6,359 nucleotides of DNA from a bacterium (lineage in GTDB: Bacteria; Bacteroidota; Bacteroidia; Bacteroidales; Bacteroidaceae): positions 1-6,359 of the forward strand of contig SFXD01000100.1 in assembly GCA_004559785.1 (NCBI GenBank), written 5' to 3'. This document shows, piece after piece, positions 1 through 6,308 of the stretch; within the stretch, counting starts at the first letter, position 1, and each line of letters starts with the position of its first letter. The position numbers and the translations under genes are program-made. Below the pieces are notes generated by a model. It searched no databases. It was not told the origin of the DNA and saw nothing but the letters and a program-made list of their open reading frames with translations.

Positions 1-141
1 ATACCATGTTTATGGAGAAGAAAATCCTTTGTTGATAATTGCAAAATGTTTGATGTCAAAAGAATCGTATTTTTAGACTCTGTGAATCATACTTTTGACG
101 AATTAAAGCCAATGGAAATAGATATATCTACACTTCCTTGA
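1..141 (+). CDS. C-terminal end of an unidentified protein (partial at left edge)
   Basis: The first reading frame is open from the window edge for 46 codons and stops at TGA 139-141. It ends FDELKPMEIDISTLP, which reads like a genuine acidic C-terminus. The stretch around residues 17-35 (FDVKRIVFLD followed by HTFDE) loosely resembles the end of WYL ligand-sensing domains (FrlDRI followed by a hydrophobic run and tFe). That is only an impression from a short segment and not an assignment. The first 14 residues in this frame look poorer, while frame 2 over bases 2-73 gives a more protein-like string (YGEENPLLIIAKC). The gene may therefore be frameshifted, or the true frame may be the other one. 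The DNA is more AT-rich than the genes to the right. Function is unknown. A terminator-like hairpin follows 76 bases after the stop. Confidence 0.42.
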   Translation: MPCLWRRKSFVDNCKMFDVKRIVFLDSVNHTFDELKPMEIDISTLP

Positions 142-217
142 TTATAGTATAAGAACTTGCTTTGTCAAATTTCAAACATAGTAAGTTTTTATACTTATTA
201 TCCAAATCTATAGCGAT

Positions 218-235
218 AAGCCTCTTGGCTTTTTT
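218..235 (+). terminator. Small intrinsic terminator-like hairpin
   Basis: AAGCC (218-222) pairs with GGCTT (227-231) across a TCTT loop. A run of six T begins inside the 3' arm and continues to 235. The stem is only 5 bp, so it is weak, but the U-tract is canonical. Its position downstream of the left-edge reading frame fits a terminator for that gene. Confidence 0.45.
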
Positions 236-284
236 CTTAGAACCGCACCCAATCCCACTTTTTGTGTTCCATCCCAATTCGTCA

Positions 285-467
285 ACTGGTCGGCACAACC
301 ATCAGTCCGCAAACGCAAGGGAAAAGAAAAGCGTGATGCTATTCTTACTCGCGTTTAGCACGGGGTGGCGTCGGATGAACCCCCGGGTCAATTATAAGAG
401 TGCATCACGCTGTGTTGCGTGTGCATTGCTCTATTAATTGACTCAAAGGCTCCTAATGATACGAGCC
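285..467. repeat. Multi-hairpin intergenic element (structured RNA or palindromic dispersed repeat)
   Basis: This is the core of a 547-base gap (142-688) without a convincing gene. Adjacent stem-loops fill it. A weak stem pairs 285-288 with 303-306. Hairpin A pairs AAACGC 311-316 with GCGTTT 351-356, with inner helices 324-328/342-346 and 330-332/338-340. Hairpin B pairs GGGGT 362-366 with ACCCC 379-383. Hairpin C pairs GTCAATTA 387-394 with TAATTGAC 435-442, then AGAG 397-400/CTCT 429-432, TGCA 401-404/422-425 and CACGC 406-410/GCGTG 417-421, closing on a six-base loop. Hairpin D pairs GGCTC 448-452 with GAGCC 463-467. Base 402-410 can instead pair perfectly with GCGTGATGC 331-339, giving a competing fold. 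Pairing is read directly; whether it is RNA or a repeat is inference. The GC-rich core in an AT-rich spacer resembles intergenic repeats of Prevotella-like genomes. The rest of the gap shows only a short CACTAA/TTAGTG pairing (594-599/613-618) and the promoter below. Confidence 0.45.
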
Positions 468-657
468 ACCTGTCACATATTATTCTTGTTACGTTATATC
501 CATGAAAGTTTCCTACGCTTTTGGCTGAACGCGAATAATAGCGAATGCTTCTGTTTTACCCACGAAGATTTGGAACGGCGGCACGCTATGCGCCACTAAT
601 CCAAGGGCAAAGTTAGTGATTATTTCCGAAAGTGGAAAGATTTATAATAAAAATTTG

Positions 658-665
658 TATCTTTG
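658..665 (+). promoter_or_regulatory. Bacteroidetes -7 promoter element for the phosphoesterase gene
   Basis: TATCTTTG matches the Bacteroidetes sigma-ABfr -7 consensus TAnnTTTG and is followed by CAGA. It lies 23 bases before the ATG at 689, which implies a leader of roughly 15-20 bases. No clear TTTG -33 box is seen at 19-21 bases spacing. The same CTTTGCAGA string recurs in the promoter at 4133-4140. Confidence 0.68.
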
Positions 666-688
666 CAGACAAATCAACATATTAAGAT

Positions 689-2026
689 ATGGATAGAAGA
701 GATTTCTTTAGGAATACGGCAGTCATCGCCGCTGCGCAGGGAGTGGGGCTGAAAGCCTTTGCCAATGTGCTGGAGGATGACGGCAAGGCGCAACAGGCGA
801 AACAGGAGCAACAACCCCTGATAAACAGTGAACCGATGTTGCAGAACTATGCCGAGACAAGCATTGGAGTCGCTTTCAGTGTGACAGACATGGCAAACGG
901 GTACGTGGTGTTTGGAGAGAAGGAAGACCTCTCGGACGGAAGGAAGGTGTACTGCGGAGGCTACAGGATGACGGACATGAACAACGACTGCATGCTGGTG
1001 AGGCTGACAGGGCTGAAACCTGCTACGAGATACTATTACCGCATAGGTGCTGACAGGATATCCTATAAGGGTGGCTACAACATGAAGGTGAAGGAGAACG
1101 TGGAGCGTGAGACCATATACTCCTTCCGCACGGCTGGCAAGGCTGCGGAACCGCACTTCTGCGTGATAAACGACACGCATGCACAGTGGGACTCCTTCTG
1201 CAAGGTGATAGACAAGGTACACGAACTGAACCCGAGTTGCGTGGTGTGGAACGGTGACGCCTGCAACACGGAGGAGACGGTAGAGGACCAGAAGCAGATA
1301 TTCCTCTATCCAGCCATATCCAGGAGGGACTATGCCTCGCGGATTCCCTTCCTGTTCTCGCCAGGCAACCACGATGGCAGAGGACTTGCCAACAGGCACC
1401 TGGAACGAATATGGATGTACAGGCAGCCAGAGGAGCGCGACTCGCGCTACTGGGACCTCGGCAGGAACTATGCCGTGAGGATGGGGGACATTGCCCTGAT
1501 AGGATTGGATACGGCAGAGGACAAGATGGACACCAATCCCAAGTTCGCCAACCTGTACAACAGCGGCCCGTACCGGGAGGCGCAGGCACTATGGCTTGCC
1601 GACGCGCTGAGGCAGAAGGAGATAAGTTCTGCCAAGTTCCTTGTGGCTATCTGCCACATCCCGCTCTACGACCCACGTCCAAACGCCAATCCGGGAGACA
1701 TTGCCCCCGACGACAAGGACCCTGCATACAGCACTGATTTTGCCGCATGGCAGAGGACGTGTGCCAGGCTGTGGACTCCTTTGCTGGAGAAGGCAAAATG
1801 CCAGTTGGTAATAACGGCACACCAGCATCACTACAGGTACTATGCCGCCAATAAGGAAAGGCCTTGGGCAGAGATAGTAGGCGGAAGTCCTGATTGCACT
1901 CCCGAAAAGCCCAAGAACTTCCCAACCGTTATCGAGGGAAGGGTAGAGGACGGACGTCTGCGCATAGACGTACACAATATCCTGACTGGTGAGGTGAAGG
2001 AGACACTCTACTTCGAAGCAAGATAG
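689..2026 (+). CDS. Exported purple-acid-phosphatase-like calcineurin-type metallophosphoesterase
   Basis: This 445-residue protein belongs to the calcineurin-like metallophosphoesterase superfamily, which hydrolyses phosphate esters using two metal ions. Residues 3-25 (RRDFFRNTAVIAAA and on) form a twin-arginine-like export signal. Residues about 55-148 look like the fibronectin-III-like N-domain of purple acid phosphatases (LTGLKPATRYYYRIG near 106-120). The catalytic domain follows with the metal motifs in order: D162-x-H164 (NDTH), GD at 189-190, GNHD at 226-229, H323 (CHIP) and H378/H380 (AHQH). The last motif has Ala where the family usually has Gly. All expected metal ligands are present, so it should be active in the periplasm or at the envelope; the substrate cannot be told from sequence. 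The start is chosen because it sits just after a -7 element and begins the signal peptide; there is no Shine-Dalgarno site, as is usual in this phylum. It is a monocistronic unit, convergent with fbp 30 bases away. Confidence 0.9.
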   Translation: MDRRDFFRNTAVIAAAQGVGLKAFANVLEDDGKAQQAKQEQQPLINSEPMLQNYAETSIGVAFSVTDMANGYVVFGEKEDLSDGRKVYCGGYRMTDMNNDCMLVRLTGLKPATRYYYRIGADRISYKGGYNMKVKENVERETIYSFRTAGKAAEPHFCVINDTHAQWDSFCKVIDKVHELNPSCVVWNGDACNTEETVEDQKQIFLYPAISRRDYASRIPFLFSPGNHDGRGLANRHLERIWMYRQPEERDSRYWDLGRNYAVRMGDIALIGLDTAEDKMDTNPKFANLYNSGPYREAQALWLADALRQKEISSAKFLVAICHIPLYDPRPNANPGDIAPDDKDPAYSTDFAAWQRTCARLWTPLLEKAKCQLVITAHQHHYRYYAANKERPWAEIVGGSPDCTPEKPKNFPTVIEGRVEDGRLRIDVHNILTGEVKETLYFEAR

Positions 2027-2039
2027 CTTGGATGGATGG

Positions 2040-2070
2040 ACAAGGCTGGGGACGCGTTACCCAGCCTTGT
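2040..2070. terminator. Bidirectional hairpin between convergent genes
   Basis: ACAAGGCTGGG (2040-2050) and CCCAGCCTTGT (2060-2070) form a perfect 11-bp inverted repeat around a 9-base loop. It lies between the convergent phosphoesterase and fbp genes. The fbp stop codon (2057-2059, complement) falls in the loop, so the last fbp codons (Asn-Lys-Ala-Gly) supply one arm. Neither side has a long T-run: the + side continues TCTCCTTG and the - side TCCATCC. It may act as a shared terminator or as a 3'-end stabiliser for both mRNAs. Confidence 0.66.
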
Positions 2071-4045
2071 TCTCCTTGATAATTCCGTGGCGGTAGGCGT
2101 ATAGCAGCTCGCGCAGTTCGGCAATCTGTTCCTTGAGTTGTGTTCCCTTGTCGGTATCGCACACCCGCATGCGATGCCCGGTGAGTTCAACTATCTGTGT
2201 GCTGCTCTTGATGTCGGTGCCGTTCTGTATGGCTTGCTTAGTGCTGGTGAAGGGTTCGTGCTGTATGAGCTGGAATCCCCGGCTATGGTATACGAGCGTA
2301 TAGCCTGCTATGCCGGTGGTGTCGTGGTAGGCCTTTGCGAAGCCTCCGTCTATCACCATCAGCCTGCCGCCAGCCTTGATGGGGTTCTCTCCCTGTGCCA
2401 CGTGTACGGGAACGTGCCCATTGATGATGTGCCTGTATTCGCCCTTCACCCCAAAGGCATCGAGTATGGCGTCGCACACCTCGGGATTCTCGCGAAGCTG
2501 GTAGTAGAAGCCCTTTTCCTCCTTGTACGTTGACTTGTCGGAAAGGAAGTATCGTTCGAAGGTCGTCATGCGGCTCTTGTCGAACAGGGGACTGTCCGGA
2601 CCGCACCACAGGTACCAGAAGTAGTCGGTAGCCCTTTGCCTTTCCTCCCTTGGGATATCCGATTGGAATGCGCTGCGCATGAGCATGCCCGTACGGTGCA
2701 TCAGTTCGCGCCCCCTGTATGGCTTGCCCTCAAGCATGACCTCCTTGAGGCTGCCGTCGGCATTGAGTGGGATGGAGGCGTGGAAGAGCAGGTTGCCGTT
2801 CACGACGGAGTACATGCATCCATGGCTGAGCAGGCACCTGACGTGCTTTTGCAGTTTCTCGGAAATGCGGAACGAATGGTGCAGCTTGCGCACAAGTTCC
2901 TCCTCCGCCTTTGTGAGGCGGTAGGGGTCCTGCGGCGAAACGGTGGGGAAGTGTGTGTCGAGCATCTCGTATTCCTTGCCGTCCAGCACATAGACGCCAC
3001 GTCCGAAGTCGATGTGCTCGAGTGTGCCAGGTCCCTGCATCCCCCATTCGGGGTGTTTCTGCCTCATGCCTGCCTCAAGCTTGAACTGGATGATGCTGAT
3101 GGCCTTGTGCATCTGCGCTATGAGGCGTAGGCTCTTCTTGTCGGGCCTCTTGTCAGCCTCGGAGATGTGTGGCTCAAAGCGTGTGCAGGGGTCGTCGGTG
3201 TACGTCTCCATGGCAAAGGTAGCAAGGGGGAGCAGGTTGATGCCGTACCCCTCTTCGAGCGTTGCTATGTTGCAGTACCTTAGCGACAGCCTTAGCACCG
3301 TGGCAATGCAGGGGTCGCATCCTGCCGCCGCCCCCATCCATAGTGCGTCGTGGTTGCCCCACTGGATGTCGAAATTGTCGCGTGTGAGCAGGTAATCCAT
3401 GATGATATGCGCACCTGGCCCGCGGTCGAAGATGTCCCCGAGAATATGCAGCTGGTCGATGCTGAGTTTCTGTATCACGTTGCAGATGGCTACGATGAAG
3501 TTGCGTGCCTGTCCTGTCTGGATGATAGTCTCGATGATGCGGCGGAAATAAGCGTCCTTGTCATCGTCGATGGGGCTCTCGTGCATCATCTCCTCGATGA
3601 TGTAGGCGAACTGGCTTGGGAGTGATTTCCTGACCTTGCTGCGTGTGTACTTGCTGCATACCGAGCGGCAAACCTCGATGAGTTGGAACAGGGTCCTGGA
3701 GTAGAAGTCGTCGAGTGGCTCGTCGCTGTCCTCCATCATCTCAAGCCTCTTCTCTGGATAGTAGATGAGCGTGCAGAATTCGCGCAGCTCGTGTCCTCGC
3801 ATGGTGTCGCCGTAGAGCTCGCGTACCTTGCGCTTGATGTTGCCGCTGGCATTTCGCAATATATGGAGGAAAGCCTCGTGCTCCCCATGAATGTCTGCCA
3901 CAAAGTGCTCCGTACCCTTGGGCAGGTTGAGTATGGCTTCGAGGTTGATGATTTCAGTGCTTGCACTCTCGCTGTCGGGGAATGACTGGGAGAGGATGTG
4001 AAGGAGCCTCATGTCTGACTCAATCTTGCTTTCGTAATCAAGCAT
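2057..4045 (-). CDS. fbp: Fructose-1,6-bisphosphatase class III
   Basis: The 662-residue protein hydrolyses fructose 1,6-bisphosphate to fructose 6-phosphate in the cytoplasm, the committed step of gluconeogenesis. It is the long class III type known from Bacillus subtilis (about 670 residues), not the class I fold of Escherichia coli. Diagnostic stretches are EAILNLPKGTEHFVADIHGE (residues 36-55), a metallophosphatase core with D51 and H53, GDIFDRGPG (203-211), GNHD (230-233), FHAS with H422, and INGHVPV with H544. The late block GGFAKAYHDTTGIAGYTL (567-584) is also typical. All expected metal ligands are present and no frameshift is seen. The first ATG (4045) leaves only about 8 bases after the -7 element, so the message would be nearly leaderless. 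Met12 (ATG at 4012) is an alternative start, and conservation with the B. subtilis enzyme as I recall it begins around there. The gene is divergent from the PCMD gene and convergent with the phosphoesterase. Confidence 0.96.
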   Translation of the reverse strand: MLDYESKIESDMRLLHILSQSFPDSESASTEIINLEAILNLPKGTEHFVADIHGEHEAFLHILRNASGNIKRKVRELYGDTMRGHELREFCTLIYYPEKRLEMMEDSDEPLDDFYSRTLFQLIEVCRSVCSKYTRSKVRKSLPSQFAYIIEEMMHESPIDDDKDAYFRRIIETIIQTGQARNFIVAICNVIQKLSIDQLHILGDIFDRGPGAHIIMDYLLTRDNFDIQWGNHDALWMGAAAGCDPCIATVLRLSLRYCNIATLEEGYGINLLPLATFAMETYTDDPCTRFEPHISEADKRPDKKSLRLIAQMHKAISIIQFKLEAGMRQKHPEWGMQGPGTLEHIDFGRGVYVLDGKEYEMLDTHFPTVSPQDPYRLTKAEEELVRKLHHSFRISEKLQKHVRCLLSHGCMYSVVNGNLLFHASIPLNADGSLKEVMLEGKPYRGRELMHRTGMLMRSAFQSDIPREERQRATDYFWYLWCGPDSPLFDKSRMTTFERYFLSDKSTYKEEKGFYYQLRENPEVCDAILDAFGVKGEYRHIINGHVPVHVAQGENPIKAGGRLMVIDGGFAKAYHDTTGIAGYTLVYHSRGFQLIQHEPFTSTKQAIQNGTDIKSSTQIVELTGHRMRVCDTDKGTQLKEQIAELRELLYAYRHGIIKENKAG

Positions 4046-4053
4046 GGCTGTAA

Positions 4054-4084
4054 AAAAGTTATTCTTTGTCCTTTATGTCACAAA
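4054..4084 (-). promoter_or_regulatory. Bacteroidetes -33/-7 promoter for fbp
   Basis: Read on the minus strand, TTTG (complement of 4081-4084) is followed after exactly 19 bases by TAACTTTT (complement of 4054-4061). This matches the Bacteroidetes pattern TTTG-N19-TAnnTTTG with one mismatch at the last base. The expected start of transcription is only a few bases before the ATG at 4045. Confidence 0.66.
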
Positions 4085-4132
4085 ATTAAACCTTTTTCAC
4101 TTCATGCACAAACATATTCTGACTTTTTTCCG

Positions 4133-4140
4133 TAACTTTG
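4133..4140 (+). promoter_or_regulatory. Bacteroidetes -7 promoter element for the PCMD-protein gene and nspC
   Basis: TAACTTTG is an exact match to TAnnTTTG, followed by CAGA as in the promoter at 658-665. It lies 20 bases before the ATG at 4161. No TTTG -33 box is seen at the usual spacing. Its place inside the longer open frame beginning at 4044 argues against that earlier start. Confidence 0.68.
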
Positions 4141-4160
4141 CAGAAAAATTATTTCAAGGA

Positions 4161-5129
4161 ATGATAAACAAAGGGATATTCGGAAAGGCTTGCGCATTGG
4201 GCGTATTCTTGGCAATGGCAACGCCAGCCATGGGAGAGGAGGAACTGATAAAGTTTGGAGACTTCGACACGTGGATAACACGCGACATTAAGGAGAGCGC
4301 ATTGGTGGGCGGCAAGCACCAGACCCTGTACGAGGTGGGACCGACAGGCACGTTTGACGGGGCACGCGCCTTTACCAACCAAGGAGGGTGTCCCTGGGCA
4401 AACAGCAACGTATATGCCAAGGTATGCGGAGTGGTGAAGACAAATGTCAGCGTCTACCCTGACGAGCATGGCAGCGGCAAGTGTGCCAAGCTGTATTCGC
4501 ATGTGGTGAAGTGCAAGGCGATAGGCATCGTCAACATCAGCGTCTTCGCCGCAGGCAGCATCTTCACGGGCACCATGGTGGAACCCATTACGAGTGCAAA
4601 GAATCCCATGAGCAAGATTAACGTGGGCATTCCTTGTACAAGGCGACCCAAGGCGTTGAAGTTCGACTATAAATATTATAATGATGGTTCGCCCAACAGG
4701 GTGAAGGTGCCTGGCTTTGGCAGTACCAAGCAGATAGAGGGCAAGGACATGGGCGAGTGCCTGTGCATATTGCAGAAGAGATGGGAGGACGCAGACGGAA
4801 ACGTTCATGCCTTGCGAGTAGGCACTGTGCGCTATCGTTTCAATAAGAATACCAACGGATGGGTAGAGGGAATGGAGCTGCCGATACATTACGGCGACAT
4901 AACCAAGGAGTCGTACTACAAAGACTGGATGGGGCTCGTGACAGGCGAGAGGACTTTCTATTGCCTGAACAGCCATGGCAAGAACGTACCCCTGCAGGAG
5001 GAGGGGTGGGCTGACAGCGACGAGACCCCCACGCATATCATAGTGAAGTTCGACAGCAGTTACGGCGGAGCATACATCGGCACCGAGGGCAACACGCTCT
5101 GGATAGACAACGTGAAACTGGTTTACTGA
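4161..5129 (+). CDS. Secreted PCMD-domain (putative carbohydrate metabolism) protein
   Basis: The 322-residue product begins with a Sec-type signal peptide: MINKG, a hydrophobic stretch to about residue 20, then TPAMG with likely cleavage after Gly25. The mature part looks like one beta-rich PCMD domain (PF13201 type): GDFDTWI near 33-39, a PWANSNVYAKV block at 78-88, KALKFDYKYYNDG at 164-176, and the closing strand NTLWIDNVKLVY at 311-322. The family is frequent in Bacteroidetes, has a jelly-roll-like fold and is suspected of carbohydrate binding; no catalytic role is established. Eight cysteines (77, 89, 108, 118, 159, 200, 202, 268) in the mature protein could form disulfides. There is no lipobox, so it is probably periplasmic or secreted rather than a lipoprotein. 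The frame is open from 4044, but the 4161 start is preferred because the -7 element lies at 4133-4140 and the signal peptide starts here. An AAGGA precedes the ATG too closely to be a good ribosome site. nspC follows after 33 bases. Confidence 0.82.
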   Translation: MINKGIFGKACALGVFLAMATPAMGEEELIKFGDFDTWITRDIKESALVGGKHQTLYEVGPTGTFDGARAFTNQGGCPWANSNVYAKVCGVVKTNVSVYPDEHGSGKCAKLYSHVVKCKAIGIVNISVFAAGSIFTGTMVEPITSAKNPMSKINVGIPCTRRPKALKFDYKYYNDGSPNRVKVPGFGSTKQIEGKDMGECLCILQKRWEDADGNVHALRVGTVRYRFNKNTNGWVEGMELPIHYGDITKESYYKDWMGLVTGERTFYCLNSHGKNVPLQEEGWADSDETPTHIIVKFDSSYGGAYIGTEGNTLWIDNVKLVY

Positions 5130-5162
5130 GAACGTCACTTAACGCAGCCGTCTACATAAACA

Positions 5163-6308
5163 ATGAAGCCGTATTACTTGATAGAAGAGGAGAGGCTGAG
5201 GCGAAACCTTGCCATAATACGCGACGTATCGGATAGGACAGGGACGGAAATCATCCTTGCCTTCAAGGCTTTCGCCCTATGGAAAACATTCCCCATCTTT
5301 CGTGAATACATCAGTCATACCACAGCCAGCAGCCTGAGTGAGGCTATGCTTGGCAGGCATGAGTTCGGGTCGCTGACACATACATACAGCCCTGCATACA
5401 CCATGGACGATATAGACTCCATCCTGGAATGCAGTGGGCACATCACGTTCAACTCCTTGTCGCAATATGAGAGATTCCTGCCCAAGGTGAAGGCTTACCG
5501 GGGGCACCGCGTGTCAATTGGCTTAAGGGTGAACCCGGAGTACAGCGAAATACAGACGGAACTATACAATCCATGTGCCCCAGGCAGTCGTTTCGGAGTG
5601 TTGTGCTCTGCCTTGCCTGACAAACTGCCCGAAGGAATAGAAGGCTTCCATTGCCATTGCCATTGCGAGAGCGATTCCTATGCCTTGGAGCGCACCCTAA
5701 AGCACCTGGAGGAAAGGTTTGGCAGATGGTTCGGCCAGATAAAATGGCTCAACCTCGGAGGAGGGCACCTGATGACACGCAAGGACTATGATGTGGAGCA
5801 CCTCGTAACTGTGTTGCGCAACCTGTCTGCAAGGTATCCGCACCTGCAGCTCATAATGGAGCCTGGCAGTGCATTCGCATGGCAGACAGGACCGTTGGTG
5901 TCACATGTGGTGGACATAGTGGAGAATCACGGAGTGCGTACTGCCATCCTTGATGTCAGTTTCACTTGCCACATGCCAGACTGCTTGGAGATGCCTTACC
6001 AGCCAGAAGTGAGAGGAGCCAAGAGCCTACCATTTGACGAGGCTGCCCGTGCGCAAAAGGATGAGTATATATATAGATTAGGTGGAAACAGTTGCCTGAG
6101 TGGTGACTACATGGGAAGTTGGCAATTCAAGGCTCCTTTGCTCGTAGGGCAGGAGGTGATATTTGAGGATATGATACACTACACTACCGTCAAGACCAAC
6201 ACTTTCAACGGCGTGACACACCCATCCATATATATAAAGCGTATGGATGGCACGATGGAACTGCTGCGAGAGTTCGGCTACTCTGATTATAGGCAGAGAA
6301 TGGACTGA
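5163..6308 (+). CDS. nspC: Carboxynorspermidine/carboxyspermidine decarboxylase
   Basis: This 381-residue PLP enzyme of the fold-III (alanine-racemase-like) decarboxylases removes CO2 from carboxyspermidine or carboxynorspermidine. That is the last step of the aspartate-semialdehyde route to spermidine-type polyamines in the cytoplasm. The probable PLP lysine is K35 (LAFKAFALW). Next come a His-rich motif at 163-169 (HCHCHCE), the phosphate-binding glycines LNLGGGH at 196-202, MEPGSAFAWQTGPLV at 232-246, DVSFTCHMPDCLEMPY at 264-279, the catalytic-site cysteine C311 in CLSGDYMG, and HYTTVKTNTFNGV at 339-351. Length and motif order fit the family well. The neighbouring dehydrogenase that makes the substrate is not in the window. 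No promoter is seen in the 33-base gap, so it is probably cotranscribed with the PCMD gene. There is no Shine-Dalgarno sequence; the ATG follows an A-rich stretch. Whether the product is spermidine or norspermidine cannot be read from sequence. Confidence 0.95.
   Translation: MKPYYLIEEERLRRNLAIIRDVSDRTGTEIILAFKAFALWKTFPIFREYISHTTASSLSEAMLGRHEFGSLTHTYSPAYTMDDIDSILECSGHITFNSLSQYERFLPKVKAYRGHRVSIGLRVNPEYSEIQTELYNPCAPGSRFGVLCSALPDKLPEGIEGFHCHCHCESDSYALERTLKHLEERFGRWFGQIKWLNLGGGHLMTRKDYDVEHLVTVLRNLSARYPHLQLIMEPGSAFAWQTGPLVSHVVDIVENHGVRTAILDVSFTCHMPDCLEMPYQPEVRGAKSLPFDEAARAQKDEYIYRLGGNSCLSGDYMGSWQFKAPLLVGQEVIFEDMIHYTTVKTNTFNGVTHPSIYIKRMDGTMELLREFGYSDYRQRMD

Noticed and set aside
360..400. tRNA-like T-arm on the minus strand (GGGGGTTCATCC)
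   Set aside because: The T-stem does not close, and no anticodon or acceptor arm can be drawn around it.
162..437. 91-codon open frame on the + strand in the left gap
   Set aside because: It runs through the terminator-like hairpin and the stem-loop element, lacks recognisable domains and has no promoter or ribosome site. It looks like an accidental frame, possibly of the spurious kind produced by intergenic repeats.
309..475. Cobalamin riboswitch, suggested by AAGGGAA at 317-323 and a CCACCTGTCA near 466-475
   Set aside because: The other conserved blocks (GGTG..CC, the CCCGC/ACTGTG region and the proper B12 box) are missing, and no cobalamin or transport gene follows.
674..1399. 241-codon open frame antisense to the phosphoesterase gene
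   Set aside because: It shadows a gene whose metal-binding motifs are intact, and the antisense protein shows no family features.
4044..4160. Earlier start for the PCMD protein at 4044, adding 39 residues
   Set aside because: The added segment contains the fbp promoter and the gene's own -7 element, overlaps the fbp start codon and would bury the signal peptide inside the protein.
4149..5138. 329-codon open frame antisense to the PCMD gene
   Set aside because: It almost exactly shadows a gene with a promoter, a signal peptide and a recognisable domain. The antisense product has no recognisable domain; the openness follows from sense codon usage.
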